Below, piece after piece: positions 5,353-5,650 of a stretch of DNA of 5,650 nt. This DNA comes from Bacillota bacterium (GTDB lineage: Bacteria > Bacillota_E > JAJZYS01 > JAILZS01). Location: NCBI GenBank assembly GCA_021817625.1, contig JAKASY010000159.1:1-5650 (forward strand), given 5' to 3'. Both the position numbers and the translations under genes were made by a program. Position 1 is the first letter of the stretch. Every line of letters starts with the position of its first letter. Below the pieces are notes generated by a model, which saw only the letters and a list, made by a program, of their open reading frames with translations, had not been told where the DNA came from and did no database searches.

Positions 5353-5650
5353 TTAGCTGAGCGACAGCTCGCCCGCCCGCACGGGTGCGCGCGCGTAGTT
5401 TTCCCCCTCCACCGGCGAGCCGGCGAGGCGTCGCAGCATCGCCAGCTGGCCGACGTGGGTCAGCGCGTCGGCAAGCGGTCCCTGCAGGGCGCGCAGTGGG
5501 TCATAGCGCCACACGTCTGCGACCGCCACCGCGCTGTCCAGCTCCCTCAGCGCGGCCTCCAGGCGGGCGACCTCCTCGGGCCAGGGGAGCGTGGGCGTCT
5601 CCCGCCGCGGTCCGCCCGTCAGGAGGCCTTGGGAGAAGTAGCACAGGCCG
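5353..5650 (-). CDS. DinB-superfamily protein, C-terminal part (start beyond right edge)
   Basis: The 98 visible codons end in TAA at 5355-5353 and are strongly G/C-biased at third positions. The peptide begins GLCYFSQGLLTGG and continues LPWPEEVARLEAALRELD. It then has VWRYDPLRALQGPLADALTH, VGQLAMLRRLAGSP and EGENYARAPV, and ends AGELSLS. The segment QGPLADALTHVGQLAMLRRL followed by GENY is characteristic of a subgroup of small DinB-like four-helix-bundle proteins; the His of ALTHVGQ is a plausible C-terminal metal ligand. Function in this subgroup is generally unknown, with a metal-dependent hydrolase or thiol transferase proposed from the fold. It converges on the BstA-like gene, another member of the superfamily with clearly different sequence. 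Confidence 0.75.
   Translation of the reverse strand, partial: GLCYFSQGLLTGGPRRETPTLPWPEEVARLEAALRELDSAVAVADVWRYDPLRALQGPLADALTHVGQLAMLRRLAGSPVEGENYARAPVRAGELSLS

Noticed and set aside
1..5650. CRISPR arrays, tRNA or rRNA genes, insertion sequences, phage or toxin-antitoxin genes
   Set aside because: No periodic repeats, cloverleaf-like segments, transposase motifs or paired small ORFs were seen on either strand.

Overview
This is a very GC-rich bacterial segment. In every convincing gene nearly all third codon positions are G or C, and several genes start with GTG or TTG behind purine-rich ribosome binding sites. The gene mix is a double ThyX-like protein, a DUF929 thioredoxin-like protein with VKOR, and a bacillithiol-transferase-type DinB protein. 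It would suit a high-GC lineage such as Deinococcota (Trueperaceae-like), Chloroflexota or Actinomycetota. No rRNA, tRNA or other phylogenetic marker is present, so the assignment is only a guess.

Left part, minus strand (1-2129). A small VOC (glyoxalase/dioxygenase fold) gene lies upstream and is broken by two apparent indels (1761-2129). It is followed by a 520-residue ThyX-superfamily protein with two tandem ThyX-like domains (120-1682), then by the first 38 codons of an unidentified gene running off the left edge (1-115).

Middle, plus strand (2336-5297). A divergent intergenic region of about 200 bp holds a candidate promoter, a small palindrome and a hairpin whose loop shows the Shine-Dalgarno sequence. 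It leads into a compact co-directional cluster: a membrane-anchored DUF929 protein with a CPYC thioredoxin-like motif; VKOR, with a 4-nt GTGA overlap; an HhH-GPD DNA glycosylase, 10 nt downstream; and a YfiT/BstA-like DinB protein, 49 nt downstream. The first two genes probably form an extracytoplasmic disulfide-forming pair, in which VKOR reoxidises the thioredoxin-like partner and passes electrons to quinone. The glycosylase (base-excision repair) and the BstA-like protein (low-molecular-weight thiol conjugation) fit a loose theme of redox or alkylation stress, but shared regulation is inferred only from spacing.

Right edge. A GC-rich hairpin (5299-5317) separates the plus-strand cluster from a converging minus-strand gene, the C-terminal part of another DinB-superfamily protein (5353-5650).

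I see no CRISPR array, insertion sequence, phage gene or RNA gene. The points most worth a second look are the complementary loss of signature residues between the two ThyX-like halves, the translationally coupled DUF929-VKOR pair, and the doubly frameshifted VOC gene.
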